From NCBI RefSeq assembly GCF_040801785.1, contig NZ_CP161805.1, forward strand, positions 806,001 to 870,000: a stretch of 64,000 nucleotides of DNA. Reading direction: 5' to 3'. Each line of letters begins with the position of its first letter. The stretch's first letter is position 1. The translations under genes and the position numbers were made by a program. Shown one piece after another: positions 54,632 to 64,000 of the stretch. The notes beneath the pieces were generated by a model, which saw only the letters and a list, made by a program, of their open reading frames with translations, had not been told where the DNA came from and did no database searches. Source of the DNA: Sulfitobacter sp. LCG007 (GTDB taxonomy: Bacteria > Pseudomonadota > Alphaproteobacteria > Rhodobacterales > Rhodobacteraceae).

Positions 54632-54793
54632 AGCTTACCCCTGCTGCTTTGGCAAACTCTCCCCGACACGCAACTTCAGGTCTATGCACGGGCGGCGACC
54701 TCGCCTAGCATCGCTCCACCGATTGTCTGGAAGTATTTTGTCGTTTCCAGCCGCCCCATTGAAGCGGTTGAGAGATTGAAATTGGGACGGGAA

Positions 54794-55858
54794 ATGAACG
54801 ATTTCATCATTCAGGTTGAAGGTTTGGCAGCAAGGGCGAAAGCAGCCGAACGTCAGGCGCTCACAGAGGAGGCCACCAAGACTTCAGTCGTAATGCCCGT
54901 GATACAAGCGCTCGGCTTTGATGTTTTTAATCTGGAAGAAGTCATCCCTGAATTCATTGCCGATGTAGGGGTCAAAAAAGGGGAGAAGGTCGATTTCGCC
55001 ATAAAGATCGACGGCAGGATCGCCATGCTAATCGAAGTCAAGCCAATCTCGAGCACCCTAGGGGACGCTCAGTTCAGCCAGCTCTTTCGATATTTCCACG
55101 TAACCGAAGCGCGGTTGGCAATACTGACCAATGGGCGCGAGATGTGGTTCTTTTCCGATACCGACAGCCCCAACGTCATGGACAAGAGGCCGTTCTTCAA
55201 GTTCGACTTCAAGAAATATGACAGGGCGCACGTCGAAGAGCTTGCCAGATTCCGAAAGGGAAGCTTCGCGATAGATTCAATCATCGAAGCCGCCTCTAAT
55301 CTGAAGTACACCCGCAGTGCGGCGAACTACCTCAAGAAGCAGATGGAAACCCCCGAAGAAGACTTCGTTCGCCTGATCGGGAAGCACATTCACGAGGGCA
55401 TGCTGACCAAAGCAGTGCTGGAGCAGCTGAAGCCATCGATCCAGGCCGCGTTGGATGAGCTTGTGCGCGATCGTATCCAGGACAAGCTGAGCATCACATT
55501 CAGATCAGACGCGGGTGTGCAAGGCGCCCAGACGCCCGATCCAACCAGCGTGAATGAAAACGATATCGCGACCACAGATGAAGAGCGCGAAGGGTACATG
55601 ATTGTTCGCGCGATTGCAGCGAGGATCGTACCGGTCGATCGGATCACCATCCGGGATGCCAAGAGCTATTGCGCTGTGCTGATGGATGACAATAACCGCA
55701 AGCCGATCTGCCGCCTCTACTTCAACTCTCCTACTACCAAGAACCTTGGCATCTTCGATGGTGAAAAGAATGAAACCAGGATGAAGGTCGAAGCTCCAAG
55801 CGATCTCTACCGATATGCTGACGCTATCGAGGCAGTGGTCAAATCCTACGCACATTGA
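54794..55858 (+). CDS. Orphan HsdR N-terminal-domain protein (PD-(D/E)xK nuclease-like)
   Basis: This 354-aa protein has a short helical N-terminus and then a nuclease-type core: D67 in KVDFAIKIDG and E81-x-K83 in LIEVKPISS, followed by QFSQLFRYFHVTEARLAILTNG. This is the pattern of the type I restriction HsdR N-terminal domain. There is no helicase domain, HsdM or HsdS nearby. The C-terminal 130 residues (from about DEEREGYMIVRAI) are a second domain I cannot name. ATG 54794 has GGGACGGGAA upstream. Lower GC and its place directly after a tRNA suggest acquisition by transfer, perhaps as a defence or phage-derived nuclease. Confidence 0.82.
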   Translation: MNDFIIQVEGLAARAKAAERQALTEEATKTSVVMPVIQALGFDVFNLEEVIPEFIADVGVKKGEKVDFAIKIDGRIAMLIEVKPISSTLGDAQFSQLFRYFHVTEARLAILTNGREMWFFSDTDSPNVMDKRPFFKFDFKKYDRAHVEELARFRKGSFAIDSIIEAASNLKYTRSAANYLKKQMETPEEDFVRLIGKHIHEGMLTKAVLEQLKPSIQAALDELVRDRIQDKLSITFRSDAGVQGAQTPDPTSVNENDIATTDEEREGYMIVRAIAARIVPVDRITIRDAKSYCAVLMDDNNRKPICRLYFNSPTTKNLGIFDGEKNETRMKVEAPSDLYRYADAIEAVVKSYAH

Positions 55859-56346
55859 AGAGGCTGCCGGTTATCGAAATGGCCCGGCTTGGTCTATCCA
55901 CACGGGTTCAGCAGTTTCTGCCCTGATTGGTTCTTCGCATGAGCGAGTGCATCGTAAGCTTGTGCCATATCGTGCAACATGCTCTCAGGCTGCGCGGCCG
56001 GATGGCAAGGCATTGAGGCGGCGGCCCGAGGCCTGCAGTGAGGCATCCAGCGGACCAATTTGCATTATCCTGCGACTCGGTTCGCGTTATGCTTGTGGGT
56101 GACAACCTATGCGTATTAAAGGAGACTTTCCCCTTCTCACCACGGATATTCGGGATCTGAGCTACCGCTAAACGGGATCAGGTGGTGCTGAAAGGCAGGG
56201 CCGCATCGAGGGCGCCACCGCCAAACATGCATCAAAGTAACAAATCGGGTGACAACATTCGTTTAAGCCCTTAGCACTTTGGCATACCAGCACGAGTCAG
56301 CGCCCGCTGGGAGGTGGCGCGACTGGCCACCCAGGGAGGGAACCAC
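55859..56346. other. Lower-GC intergenic region of the tRNA-linked insertion
   Basis: Nearly 490 bp have no gene I can support. On the minus strand around 55980-55890 a coding-like stretch reads MLHDMAQAYDALAHAKNQ before a stop, possibly a gene remnant. A 20-codon frame (56109-56171) after a short AT-rich stretch is too small to call. No repeat of the tRNA 3-prime end was found here. Confidence 0.4.
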
Positions 56347-57387
56347 ATGAATATCACTCGAAAGACGTTTCTCAAGATCGCGGCGGGGGCCGCGCTGGCG
56401 GTGGGCTTCGGCGCCGCGCCGGCGCTGGCACAGGACGTCACCTTGCGCATGCACCAGTTCCTGCCGCCGCAGGCCAACGTTCCCAAGCTTGTCCTCGACG
56501 TCTGGGCCGACAAGGTCGAGGCCGACAGCGACGGGCGCATCAAGGTCGAGCGTTATCCCTCGATGCAGCTCGGCGGCACGCCGCCCGAGCTCATGGACCA
56601 GGCCATCGACGGCGTGGCCGACATCGTCTGGACCGTGGTCGGCTACACGCCCGGACGCTATCCCACGACCGAAGTCTTCGAGCTGCCCTTCATGATGACC
56701 GATGCCAGGGCGACGTCGCGCGCCTACTGGCAGATGTTCGAGAAGCACATGAAGGATACCGAGTTCAAGGACCTGCACATCCTGGGAACCTGGGTGCACG
56801 GCCCCGGCCTGATCCATTCCAACAAGGAGGTCCGCAGCCCGTCCGACATGCAGGGCCTTAAAATCCGTGGCGGCTCGCGCCTGGTGAACTCGCTGCTCGA
56901 GAAGACCGGCGCGACGCCGGTGGGCATGCCGGTTCCGGCGATCCCCGAAGGCCTTTCCAAGGGCGTTATCGACGGAACGACGATACCTTGGGAAGTCACG
57001 ACCTCGCTCAAGGTGCCGGAACTTGTGCATAATCACACCGAATTCACCGGCAACGCGCTCTACGTCCTGACCTTCGTGCTGGCCATGAACAAGGACAAGT
57101 ACGAAAGCCTGCCCGATGACCTCAAGAAGGTGATCGACGACAACTCGGGCGAGGAGTTCTCGGTGTTCGCGGGCGGGACGCAGGCCGATTCCGACGGGCC
57201 GGCGCGCCAGATCGCCGTGGATCTGGGCAACAACATCGTGACGCTGAACGAGGAAGAGACCCGCGTCTGGATCGAGGCGTCGCAGCCGATCTACGACGAA
57301 TGGGTCGCGGACATGAACGGCAAGGGGATCGACGGCCAGGCGCTGATCGACGAGGCCCGCGCGCTGATCGACCAGTACACCGAGTAA
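56347..57387 (+). CDS. dctP: TRAP transporter substrate-binding protein (DctP) linked to box genes
   Basis: This 346-aa protein has an N-terminal signal with a twin-Lys/Arg start (ITRKTFLKIAAGAALAVGFG) and the mature start QDVTLRMHQFLPPQANVPK. A DctP fold with the carboxylate-Arg region GLKIRGGSRLVN follows. ATG 56347 has GGGAGGGAACC upstream. It heads a dctPQM operon directly upstream of benzoate-CoA ligase, so an aromatic carboxylate is the likely ligand. Confidence 0.93.
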   Translation: MNITRKTFLKIAAGAALAVGFGAAPALAQDVTLRMHQFLPPQANVPKLVLDVWADKVEADSDGRIKVERYPSMQLGGTPPELMDQAIDGVADIVWTVVGYTPGRYPTTEVFELPFMMTDARATSRAYWQMFEKHMKDTEFKDLHILGTWVHGPGLIHSNKEVRSPSDMQGLKIRGGSRLVNSLLEKTGATPVGMPVPAIPEGLSKGVIDGTTIPWEVTTSLKVPELVHNHTEFTGNALYVLTFVLAMNKDKYESLPDDLKKVIDDNSGEEFSVFAGGTQADSDGPARQIAVDLGNNIVTLNEEETRVWIEASQPIYDEWVADMNGKGIDGQALIDEARALIDQYTE

Positions 57388-57401
57388 CCGCAACCGGACC
57401 G

Positions 57402-57431
57402 ACCCGCGGCGGCATGCAACCCGCCGCGGGT
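57402..57431 (+). repeat. Intercistronic hairpin between dctP and dctQ
   Basis: Perfect 11-bp arms, ACCCGCGGCGG and CCGCCGCGGGT, enclose the loop CATGCAAC. TCTTCGTCC follows, which is only mildly T-rich. Placement matches the other binding-protein/permease junctions of the window. Confidence 0.65.
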
Positions 57432-57463
57432 TCTTCGTCCCTCGACCCGGCCCGGAGCGCGCA

Positions 57464-58033
57464 ATGCAACGCATGATGGTCTTCCTCGCTCGCGCTACGG
57501 CCATACTCGGCGGGCTTGTCCTGATGGCGCTGGTCATCCTCACGACGCTTTCGATCGTCGGGCGCTCGCTCAACAAGCTGCTTCACAGCGATACGATGCA
57601 GGGACTGCTGGGCGGCGCTGCCCAGACCCTGATAGACAGCGGCGTGGGCGAGATCCGGGGAAGCTACGAACTTCTCGAGGCCGGGATCGCGCTTGCCATC
57701 TTCTCGTTCTTTCCGGTCTGCCAGTTCTATGGCGGTCACGCGACCGTGGATGTCTTCACCTCTTTCCTGTCGCCGCGGGCGAACCGCGTCATCGCCGCCT
57801 TCTGGGAAATCGTGCTTGCCGCGGTCCTGATCCTGCTCAGCGCCCGGCTCTATGAGGGTATGATGCGTTATGTCGGGAACGGCGAGACCACGCTCTTCCT
57901 GCAATTCCCGATCTGGTGGTCGTATGCGGCGAGCTTCGCCGCCTCGGTCGTCACCTGTATCGTCGCGCTTTATTGCGCTGCCATGCGGGTCGCGGAAGCG
58001 CTCGGCGGCCGCCCGATCCTGCCCAGCAACTAG
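57464..58033 (+). CDS. dctQ: TRAP transporter small permease (DctQ)
   Basis: This 189-aa protein has four hydrophobic helices. A larger than usual periplasmic loop follows helix 1 (KLLHSDTMQGLLGGAAQTL). The segment YGGHATVDVF corresponds to the conserved DctQ core. It is 10 bp before dctM. Confidence 0.9.
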   Translation: MQRMMVFLARATAILGGLVLMALVILTTLSIVGRSLNKLLHSDTMQGLLGGAAQTLIDSGVGEIRGSYELLEAGIALAIFSFFPVCQFYGGHATVDVFTSFLSPRANRVIAAFWEIVLAAVLILLSARLYEGMMRYVGNGETTLFLQFPIWWSYAASFAASVVTCIVALYCAAMRVAEALGGRPILPSN

Positions 58034-58043
58034 GAACACCTGC

Positions 58044-59360
58044 GTGAGCAATCTCGAACTCGGATTCTGGTCCTTCCCCGTCCTGCTGCTGATGATCTTC
58101 CTGCGGGCACCGATCGGCCTTGCGATGCTGCTGTGCGGTTTCGGCGGCTGGTACCTGGCGATGGGCGGCAACCCGACGCCGCTGCTCGCCAAGCTCAAGT
58201 CCGAAACCTACACCACCTTCTCGAGCTACTCGCTCTCGATCATCCCGATGTTCCTCCTGATGGGCCAGTTCGCCACGCTCTCGGGCATGTCCACGGCGCT
58301 CTTCAAGGCCGCGGAAAGCTTTCTGGGCCATCGGCGCGGCGGCGTCGCCATGGCGGCGGTCGGAGCCTGCGCGGGCTTCGGGGCGATCTGCGGCTCGTCG
58401 CTTGCCACCGCCGCCACCATGTCGCGGGTGGCCCTGCCGGAATTGCGCCGCTACGGCTATTCGGGCGGGTTCTCCACCGCGACCCTGGCCGCCGGCGGCA
58501 CGCTGGGCATCCTGATTCCGCCCTCGGTGATCCTGGTCATCTACGCGATCCTGGCCGAGCAGAACATCGCCAAGCTGTTTCTCGCGGCCTTCATCCCCGG
58601 TGTTCTCGCAGCGGTGGGCTACATCCTGACCATTTCGATCTATGTCAGGCTCTACCCCGATTCCGCCGGAACCCGCGCTCCCCAGCCGATGTCCGAGCGT
58701 TGGGCCGCACTTGGCGCCACCTGGCCGGTGCTGCTGATCTTCACGCTGGTCGTCGGCGGCATCTATCTGGGCTGGTTCACCCCTACCGAAGGATCCGCCA
58801 TCGGCGCGGCGGGCACCGGTATCGTCGCGCTCCTGTCGCGCAGCCTCAACTGGCGTGTCTTCGCGGAAAGCCTGCTCGGCACCGCCAGGACGACCGCGAT
58901 GATCTTCTTCATCATCCTGGGCGCGGCCTTCTACAATGGCTTTCTCGCACTGTCGGGCGTGCCGCAATTCCTTGCCGACTGGGTGCTCACGCAGGGCTAT
59001 TCGCCCTGGTTCGTGCTGACCCTGATCCTCGCATTCTATCTCGTCTTCGGCTGTCTGATGGACAGCCTGTCTATGATCCTGCTGACGGTGCCCATCTTCT
59101 TCCCGGTGATCTCGGCGATGGATTTCGGCATGAGCGCCGAGCATGTGGCGATCTGGTTCGGAATCCTGGTGCTGATCGTGGTGGAGGTGGGCCTCATAAC
59201 GCCCCCAGTGGGCATGAACCTGTTCATCATCAACGCGATGGACCGCGAAACCCCGATCAGCGAGACCTACAAGGCGGTCATGTTCTTCGTCGCATCCGAT
59301 ATCGTGCGGGTGACGATCCTGGTTCTGTTCCCGGCGATCACGCTTTTCCTGATCCCCTGA
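58044..59360 (+). CDS. dctM: TRAP transporter large permease (DctM)
   Basis: This 438-aa polytopic DctM protein starts at GTG 58044, with AGGAA upstream and the product beginning SNLELGFWSFPVLLLM. The earlier open frame overlaps dctQ and is not used. The conserved segment GSSLATAATMSRVALPELRR is present. It is the last gene of this TRAP operon, 140 bp before the benzoate-CoA ligase gene. Confidence 0.92.
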   Translation: MSNLELGFWSFPVLLLMIFLRAPIGLAMLLCGFGGWYLAMGGNPTPLLAKLKSETYTTFSSYSLSIIPMFLLMGQFATLSGMSTALFKAAESFLGHRRGGVAMAAVGACAGFGAICGSSLATAATMSRVALPELRRYGYSGGFSTATLAAGGTLGILIPPSVILVIYAILAEQNIAKLFLAAFIPGVLAAVGYILTISIYVRLYPDSAGTRAPQPMSERWAALGATWPVLLIFTLVVGGIYLGWFTPTEGSAIGAAGTGIVALLSRSLNWRVFAESLLGTARTTAMIFFIILGAAFYNGFLALSGVPQFLADWVLTQGYSPWFVLTLILAFYLVFGCLMDSLSMILLTVPIFFPVISAMDFGMSAEHVAIWFGILVLIVVEVGLITPPVGMNLFIINAMDRETPISETYKAVMFFVASDIVRVTILVLFPAITLFLIP

Positions 59361-59405
59361 TGCGCTTCCCGCTGGTACGGCGGGCGGGCAGGATTGGGCC
59401 CGATG

Positions 59406-59441
59406 TGCGTTAAAATGCATAGCCTTTAGCAAAATCTTGCA
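59406..59441. promoter_or_regulatory. Two BoxR-like sites upstream of benzoate-CoA ligase
   Basis: TGCG-TTAAAA-TGCA (59406-59419) and AGCA-AAATCT-TGCA (59428-59441) each match, with one mismatch, the TGCA-N6-TGCA pattern I recall for BoxR, the benzoyl-CoA-responsive repressor of box genes. They are 22 bp apart, about two helical turns. No boxR gene lies in the window. Confidence 0.45.
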
Positions 59442-59500
59442 GCCTTTCGGCGGAAGGTGCAGGATAAAGCAGGCGCATCGGTGAATCTGGGGAGGATCAC

Positions 59501-61038
<1,538 letters not shown>

Positions 61039-61042
<4 letters not shown>

Positions 61043-61860
61043 TGGACTGGAACGGCAGCGGTGCAAACAGCGTCACGATAGGGGGCAGGAAGCTTGAGGT
61101 TGCCTGTTTCGGCCCGCCCCCCGACGCCGCGCCCACCCTGGTGTTGCTGCACGAGGGCCTCGGCTGTGTGGCCCTCTGGCGCGACCTGCCTCAGCGGCTT
61201 TCCGAGGCGACGGGCATGGGTGTGCTGGCCTATTCACGGGCGGGCTACGGGCAGTCCGACCCGGTCGACCTGCCGCGCCCGCTCGACTACATGACCCGGG
61301 AGGCGACCGGCGTGCTTGGCCCGCTGCTGGACCTCGCCGGGGTGCGGCAGGCGATCCTGCTCGGGCATTCGGACGGTGCGAGCATCGCCGCGATCTACGC
61401 GGGCTCGGTAAGCGACATGCGCGTGCGCGGACTGATCCTGATTGCCCCGCATTTTTTCACCGAACCCGGCGGACTGGCCGCGATCCGGGCGGCTGGCGAG
61501 GCCTATCGCTCGGGCGATCTGCGCGAAAAGCTCGCGAAATATCACGTCGATGCGGACATGGCTTTCAACGGCTGGCATGGCGCATGGACCGATCCCGGTT
61601 TCGAGACCTGGAACATCGCAGATGCGATCGACCACTGGCGTGTGCCGGTGCTGGCGGTGCAGGGCGATGCGGATCCCTATGGCACGATGGCGCAGATCCG
61701 CGAGATCGAGACCCGCATATATTCGCCCCTCGAGGTGCTGGTCCTGCCCGGTGCCGGCCATGCGCCGCATCTGGAATGCAGCGACGCGGTGATCGAGGGC
61801 ATCGCCTCCTATTGCGAGACCCTGCTGCGGCTGGAACGGGAGCCGGTGGCATTTGCCTGA
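61039..61860 (+). CDS. Alpha/beta hydrolase of the box cluster
   Basis: This 273-aa hydrolase has the nucleophile Ser in LLGHSDGASIA, acid Asp in QGDADPYG and His in PGAGHAPHLE. The start overlaps the ligase stop (ATGA). In box clusters such proteins are thought to remove dead-end CoA esters or act as lactonase/thioesterase, a role not proven from sequence. The downstream gene overlaps it by 8 bp. Confidence 0.87.
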
Positions 61861-62311
61861 GCCCGCGGGATCCGCCCCCCTGCGTCCGCCCTTTGCGCAT
61901 GTGCCGGGACGCAATGCCCGCCATCCCGAGGGGCGTTTCGATGCGGTGAAGGATTCCGTGGAAGGCGTGTCCCTTGACGTGCTTCACCGCACGCAAGCCT
62001 TCCGCACCGGCCTGATCTGGCTGGAGGAAGGGTATTACTGGGAATGCCACGAGGTGCTCGAACCGGTCTGGATGCGGACACCGGACCCGAGTCCCGAGCG
62101 TTCCATGGTGCAGGCGCTCATCCAGCTCGCCAACGCCCGGCTCAAATTGCGCATGGACCGACCCGGCGCGGCGCGCAGGCTGTGCGGCATCACCGCCGGT
62201 CATCTTGCGTCCTGCCCGGGGGATGCCGTGATTCTCGGACTGCGCGTCGGCACGGTCGCGGAAATGCTCGAAGAGACCTCTACGGCACTAAATAAGCAAT
62301 ATAATGCGTAA
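61853..62311 (+). CDS. DUF309 domain protein
   Basis: This protein of about 152 aa carries the DUF309 core EGYYWECHEVLEPVW, followed by QALIQLANARLKLRM. The frame opens with TTG 61853, overlapping the hydrolase stop; GTG 61901 is an alternative start. The function of DUF309 is unknown, but its overlap with the hydrolase gene ties it to the box operon. Confidence 0.8.
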   Translation: MPEPAGSAPLRPPFAHVPGRNARHPEGRFDAVKDSVEGVSLDVLHRTQAFRTGLIWLEEGYYWECHEVLEPVWMRTPDPSPERSMVQALIQLANARLKLRMDRPGAARRLCGITAGHLASCPGDAVILGLRVGTVAEMLEETSTALNKQYNA

Positions 62312-62416
62312 AATAGGACGAAATGGGGCGAAATATTGCGTTCTGGTTTGCGCAGAAATGAATTATAGTACCGAACAGGGACCGGCGCCGGTAAGGTGCC
62401 TGCAGGAGGAGCTGCC

Positions 62417-64000
62417 GTGACCAAGCGCATTGATTTCCAGGTCGACGCCAAGGCGATGAAGCACTGGAAGGTCGAATACGACGGCCCCGTTGCCTGGCTG
62501 TCAATGGATGTGGACGAGAAGGGCGGGCTTTTCGACGGCTACGAGCTCAAGCTGAATTCATACGATCTGGGTGTCGATATCGAACTGGCGGACGTGGTGC
62601 AGCGCATGCGGTTCGAGCATCCGGAGGTGAAGGTCGTCGTGATGCGCTCGGCCAAGGAGAAGGTCTTCTGCGCCGGGGCGAACATCCGGATGCTTGGCGG
62701 GGCCGCACATGCCCACAAGGTCAACTTCTGCAAGTTCACCAACGAGACACGCAACACCTTCGAGGCCGCGCTTGCGGATTCCGGACAGAACTACATCTGC
62801 GCGGTCCGTGGCGCCTGCGCGGGTGGCGGTTACGAGCTTGCCCTGGCCTGCAACCATATCATGCTGACCGACGACAGCACGTCGTCCGTTGCACTGCCGG
62901 AAGTGCCCCTGCTGGCCGTGCTGCCGGGTACCGGTGGGCTGACCCGCGTGACGGACAAGCGCAAGGTGCGCCGTGACCTCGCGGATGTGTTCTGCTCGGT
63001 CGAGGAAGGTGTGAAGGGCAAGCGGGCGCTCGACTGGCGCCTGGTGGACGAGGTCATCGCGAACTCGAAATTCGATGACACGGTGGCAGAGCGCGCGCGC
63101 GAATTCGCCGCGGCGTCAGATAAGCCGGACGTGGCGCAGGGGATCGAGTTGACGCCTCTGACCCGCAGTTTCTCGGACGATGCCGTCACCTATTCCTGTG
63201 TCGAGGTAGCCATCGACCGCGACGCCCGGCGTGCGACGATCACCGTCAAGGGGCCGGACGAGGATGCGCCCGCCGACATGGAGGCCTTCACCGCGCAGGG
63301 CGCCGGGGCCTGGATGCTGCGCTGCGCGCGCGAGCTGGATGACGCGATCCTGCACCTGCGCACCAACGAGGACGAGCTCGGGCTGATCGCCTTCCAGACC
63401 CAGGGAGAGGGCGAAAGGGTGCTCGCCCATGAAGCGCTCCTGCTGGACAACCGCGATCACTGGCTAGCCAACGAGGTGCTTGCCTACTGGAAACGCGTCC
63501 TGAAGCGTGTCGACATGACCTCCCGCAGCCTCGTCGCGATCGTAGAGCACGGATCGTGCTTCTCCGGCGTGCTGGCCGAACTGCTCTGGGCCGTGGACCG
63601 CAGCTACATGATGCTGGAGGCATTCGAGGGCGACAATCGCCATATGGCGGCCGTCACGCTGTCCGAGGGCAACTTCGGCCAGTATCCGATGGGCAACGAC
63701 CTCACGCGGCTGGCGACACGCTTTCTGGCGACACCCGAGCATCTTGAGGCGCTGAAGAAGCACCTTGGCGAGCCCCTTGAGGCCGAAGAGGCCGAGGAAC
63801 TGGGCCTCGTGACCTACGCCTATGACGATATCGACTGGGAAGACGAAGTGCGCCTGTTCATGGAAGAGCGCGCAAGCTTCTCGCCCGATGCGATGACCGG
63901 GATGGAAGCCAACCTGCGCTTTGCCGGACCCGAGACGATGGAGACGCGCATCTTCGGGCGCCTGACGGCCTGGCAGAACTGGATCTTCCAGCGCCCCAAC
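62417..64000 (+). CDS. boxC: Benzoyl-CoA-dihydrodiol lyase / 2,3-epoxybenzoyl-CoA dihydrolase (partial, runs off window)
   Basis: The frame opens at GTG 62417 with AGGAGGAG upstream and stays open to the window end: 528 codons of a family of about 550. BoxC hydrolyses and ring-opens 2,3-epoxybenzoyl-CoA in the aerobic benzoate pathway. Visible crotonase-type segments are VFCAGANIRMLGG and VRGACAGGGYELALAC, plus a large C-terminal half ending near RLTAWQNWIFQRPN. boxA and boxB probably follow beyond the window. Confidence 0.92.
   Translation, partial: MTKRIDFQVDAKAMKHWKVEYDGPVAWLSMDVDEKGGLFDGYELKLNSYDLGVDIELADVVQRMRFEHPEVKVVVMRSAKEKVFCAGANIRMLGGAAHAHKVNFCKFTNETRNTFEAALADSGQNYICAVRGACAGGGYELALACNHIMLTDDSTSSVALPEVPLLAVLPGTGGLTRVTDKRKVRRDLADVFCSVEEGVKGKRALDWRLVDEVIANSKFDDTVAERAREFAAASDKPDVAQGIELTPLTRSFSDDAVTYSCVEVAIDRDARRATITVKGPDEDAPADMEAFTAQGAGAWMLRCARELDDAILHLRTNEDELGLIAFQTQGEGERVLAHEALLLDNRDHWLANEVLAYWKRVLKRVDMTSRSLVAIVEHGSCFSGVLAELLWAVDRSYMMLEAFEGDNRHMAAVTLSEGNFGQYPMGNDLTRLATRFLATPEHLEALKKHLGEPLEAEEAEELGLVTYAYDDIDWEDEVRLFMEERASFSPDAMTGMEANLRFAGPETMETRIFGRLTAWQNWIFQRPN

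Noticed and set aside
56109-56171. 20-codon frame beginning MRIKGDFPLL after an AT-rich stretch
   Set aside because: It is too short, with no family match and only a weak upstream purine-rich sequence. It is noted as debris rather than a gene.

Overview
The window is about 64 kb of GC-rich chromosomal DNA. It looks like a marine or soil alphaproteobacterium of the Rhodobacterales (Roseobacter/Salipiger-like). The reasons are the density of TRAP and ABC importers, the divergent hemC/hemE pair, an EcfG-type general-stress promoter, and the box and hydroxycinnamate catabolic genes. No rRNA, CRISPR array, intact insertion sequence or replication origin was seen. There is one tRNA, an elongator tRNA-Met.

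Layout. (1) 1-5,000: a compact RiPP locus. It has a small exported-looking precursor ending in five aromatic-X-Asn units, a GrrM/OscB-like radical SAM/SPASM maturase, and an unrecognised 1,177-aa single-pass membrane protein. (2) 5,062-23,969: a sugar or sugar-acid island with two tagatose-3-epimerase-type enzymes, an enolase-superfamily enzyme, a GntR/FCD regulator and a D-2-hydroxyacid dehydrogenase. It also carries a MalK-type ABC importer with two ATPases and a tiny acidic-tailed membrane protein. A Tm-1-like/cupin/M24/DJ-1 operon there ends in a ribose-type ABC importer. Copies of TGGT-N3-ACCA sit at both divergent promoters and probably bind the island's GntR protein. (3) 24,012-29,913: a TRAP importer, a one-piece fusion of a GntR/FCD regulator to an Ldh2-type dehydrogenase, and a divergent SMP-30 lactonase. 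(4) 29,932-38,328: cysK, aroE, an Opp-type peptide importer and a class-I amidotransferase. (5) 38,329-40,905: a three-gene envelope stress operon with an EcfG promoter and an intrinsic terminator.

(6) 40,944-47,537: aromatic catabolism, with a crotonase, MarR, feruloyl-CoA synthase and amidohydrolase, then a second MarR divergent from a MobA-like flavin monooxygenase. (7) 47,641-51,516: a decayed glutaminase remnant, a hypothetical gene and a copper-handling cluster (CPxC protein, YcnI, CopC-CopD fusion). (8) 51,560-54,631: aqpZ, hemC, hemE and tRNA-Met. (9) 54,794-56,346: a lower-GC insertion downstream of the tRNA carrying an orphan HsdR-N-like nuclease protein. (10) 56,347-64,000: a TRAP importer followed by the aerobic benzoyl-CoA (box) pathway: benzoate-CoA ligase, hydrolase, DUF309 protein and boxC, which runs off the window end.

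A recurring architectural theme is a strong GC-rich hairpin between each solute-binding-protein gene and the membrane genes after it. It occurs in both TRAP operons, the Opp operon and the MalK-type ABC operon, with a similar hairpin between ycnI and the CopC-CopD gene. The strongest candidates for new biology are the cyclophane RiPP locus with its giant membrane partner and the regulator-dehydrogenase fusion.
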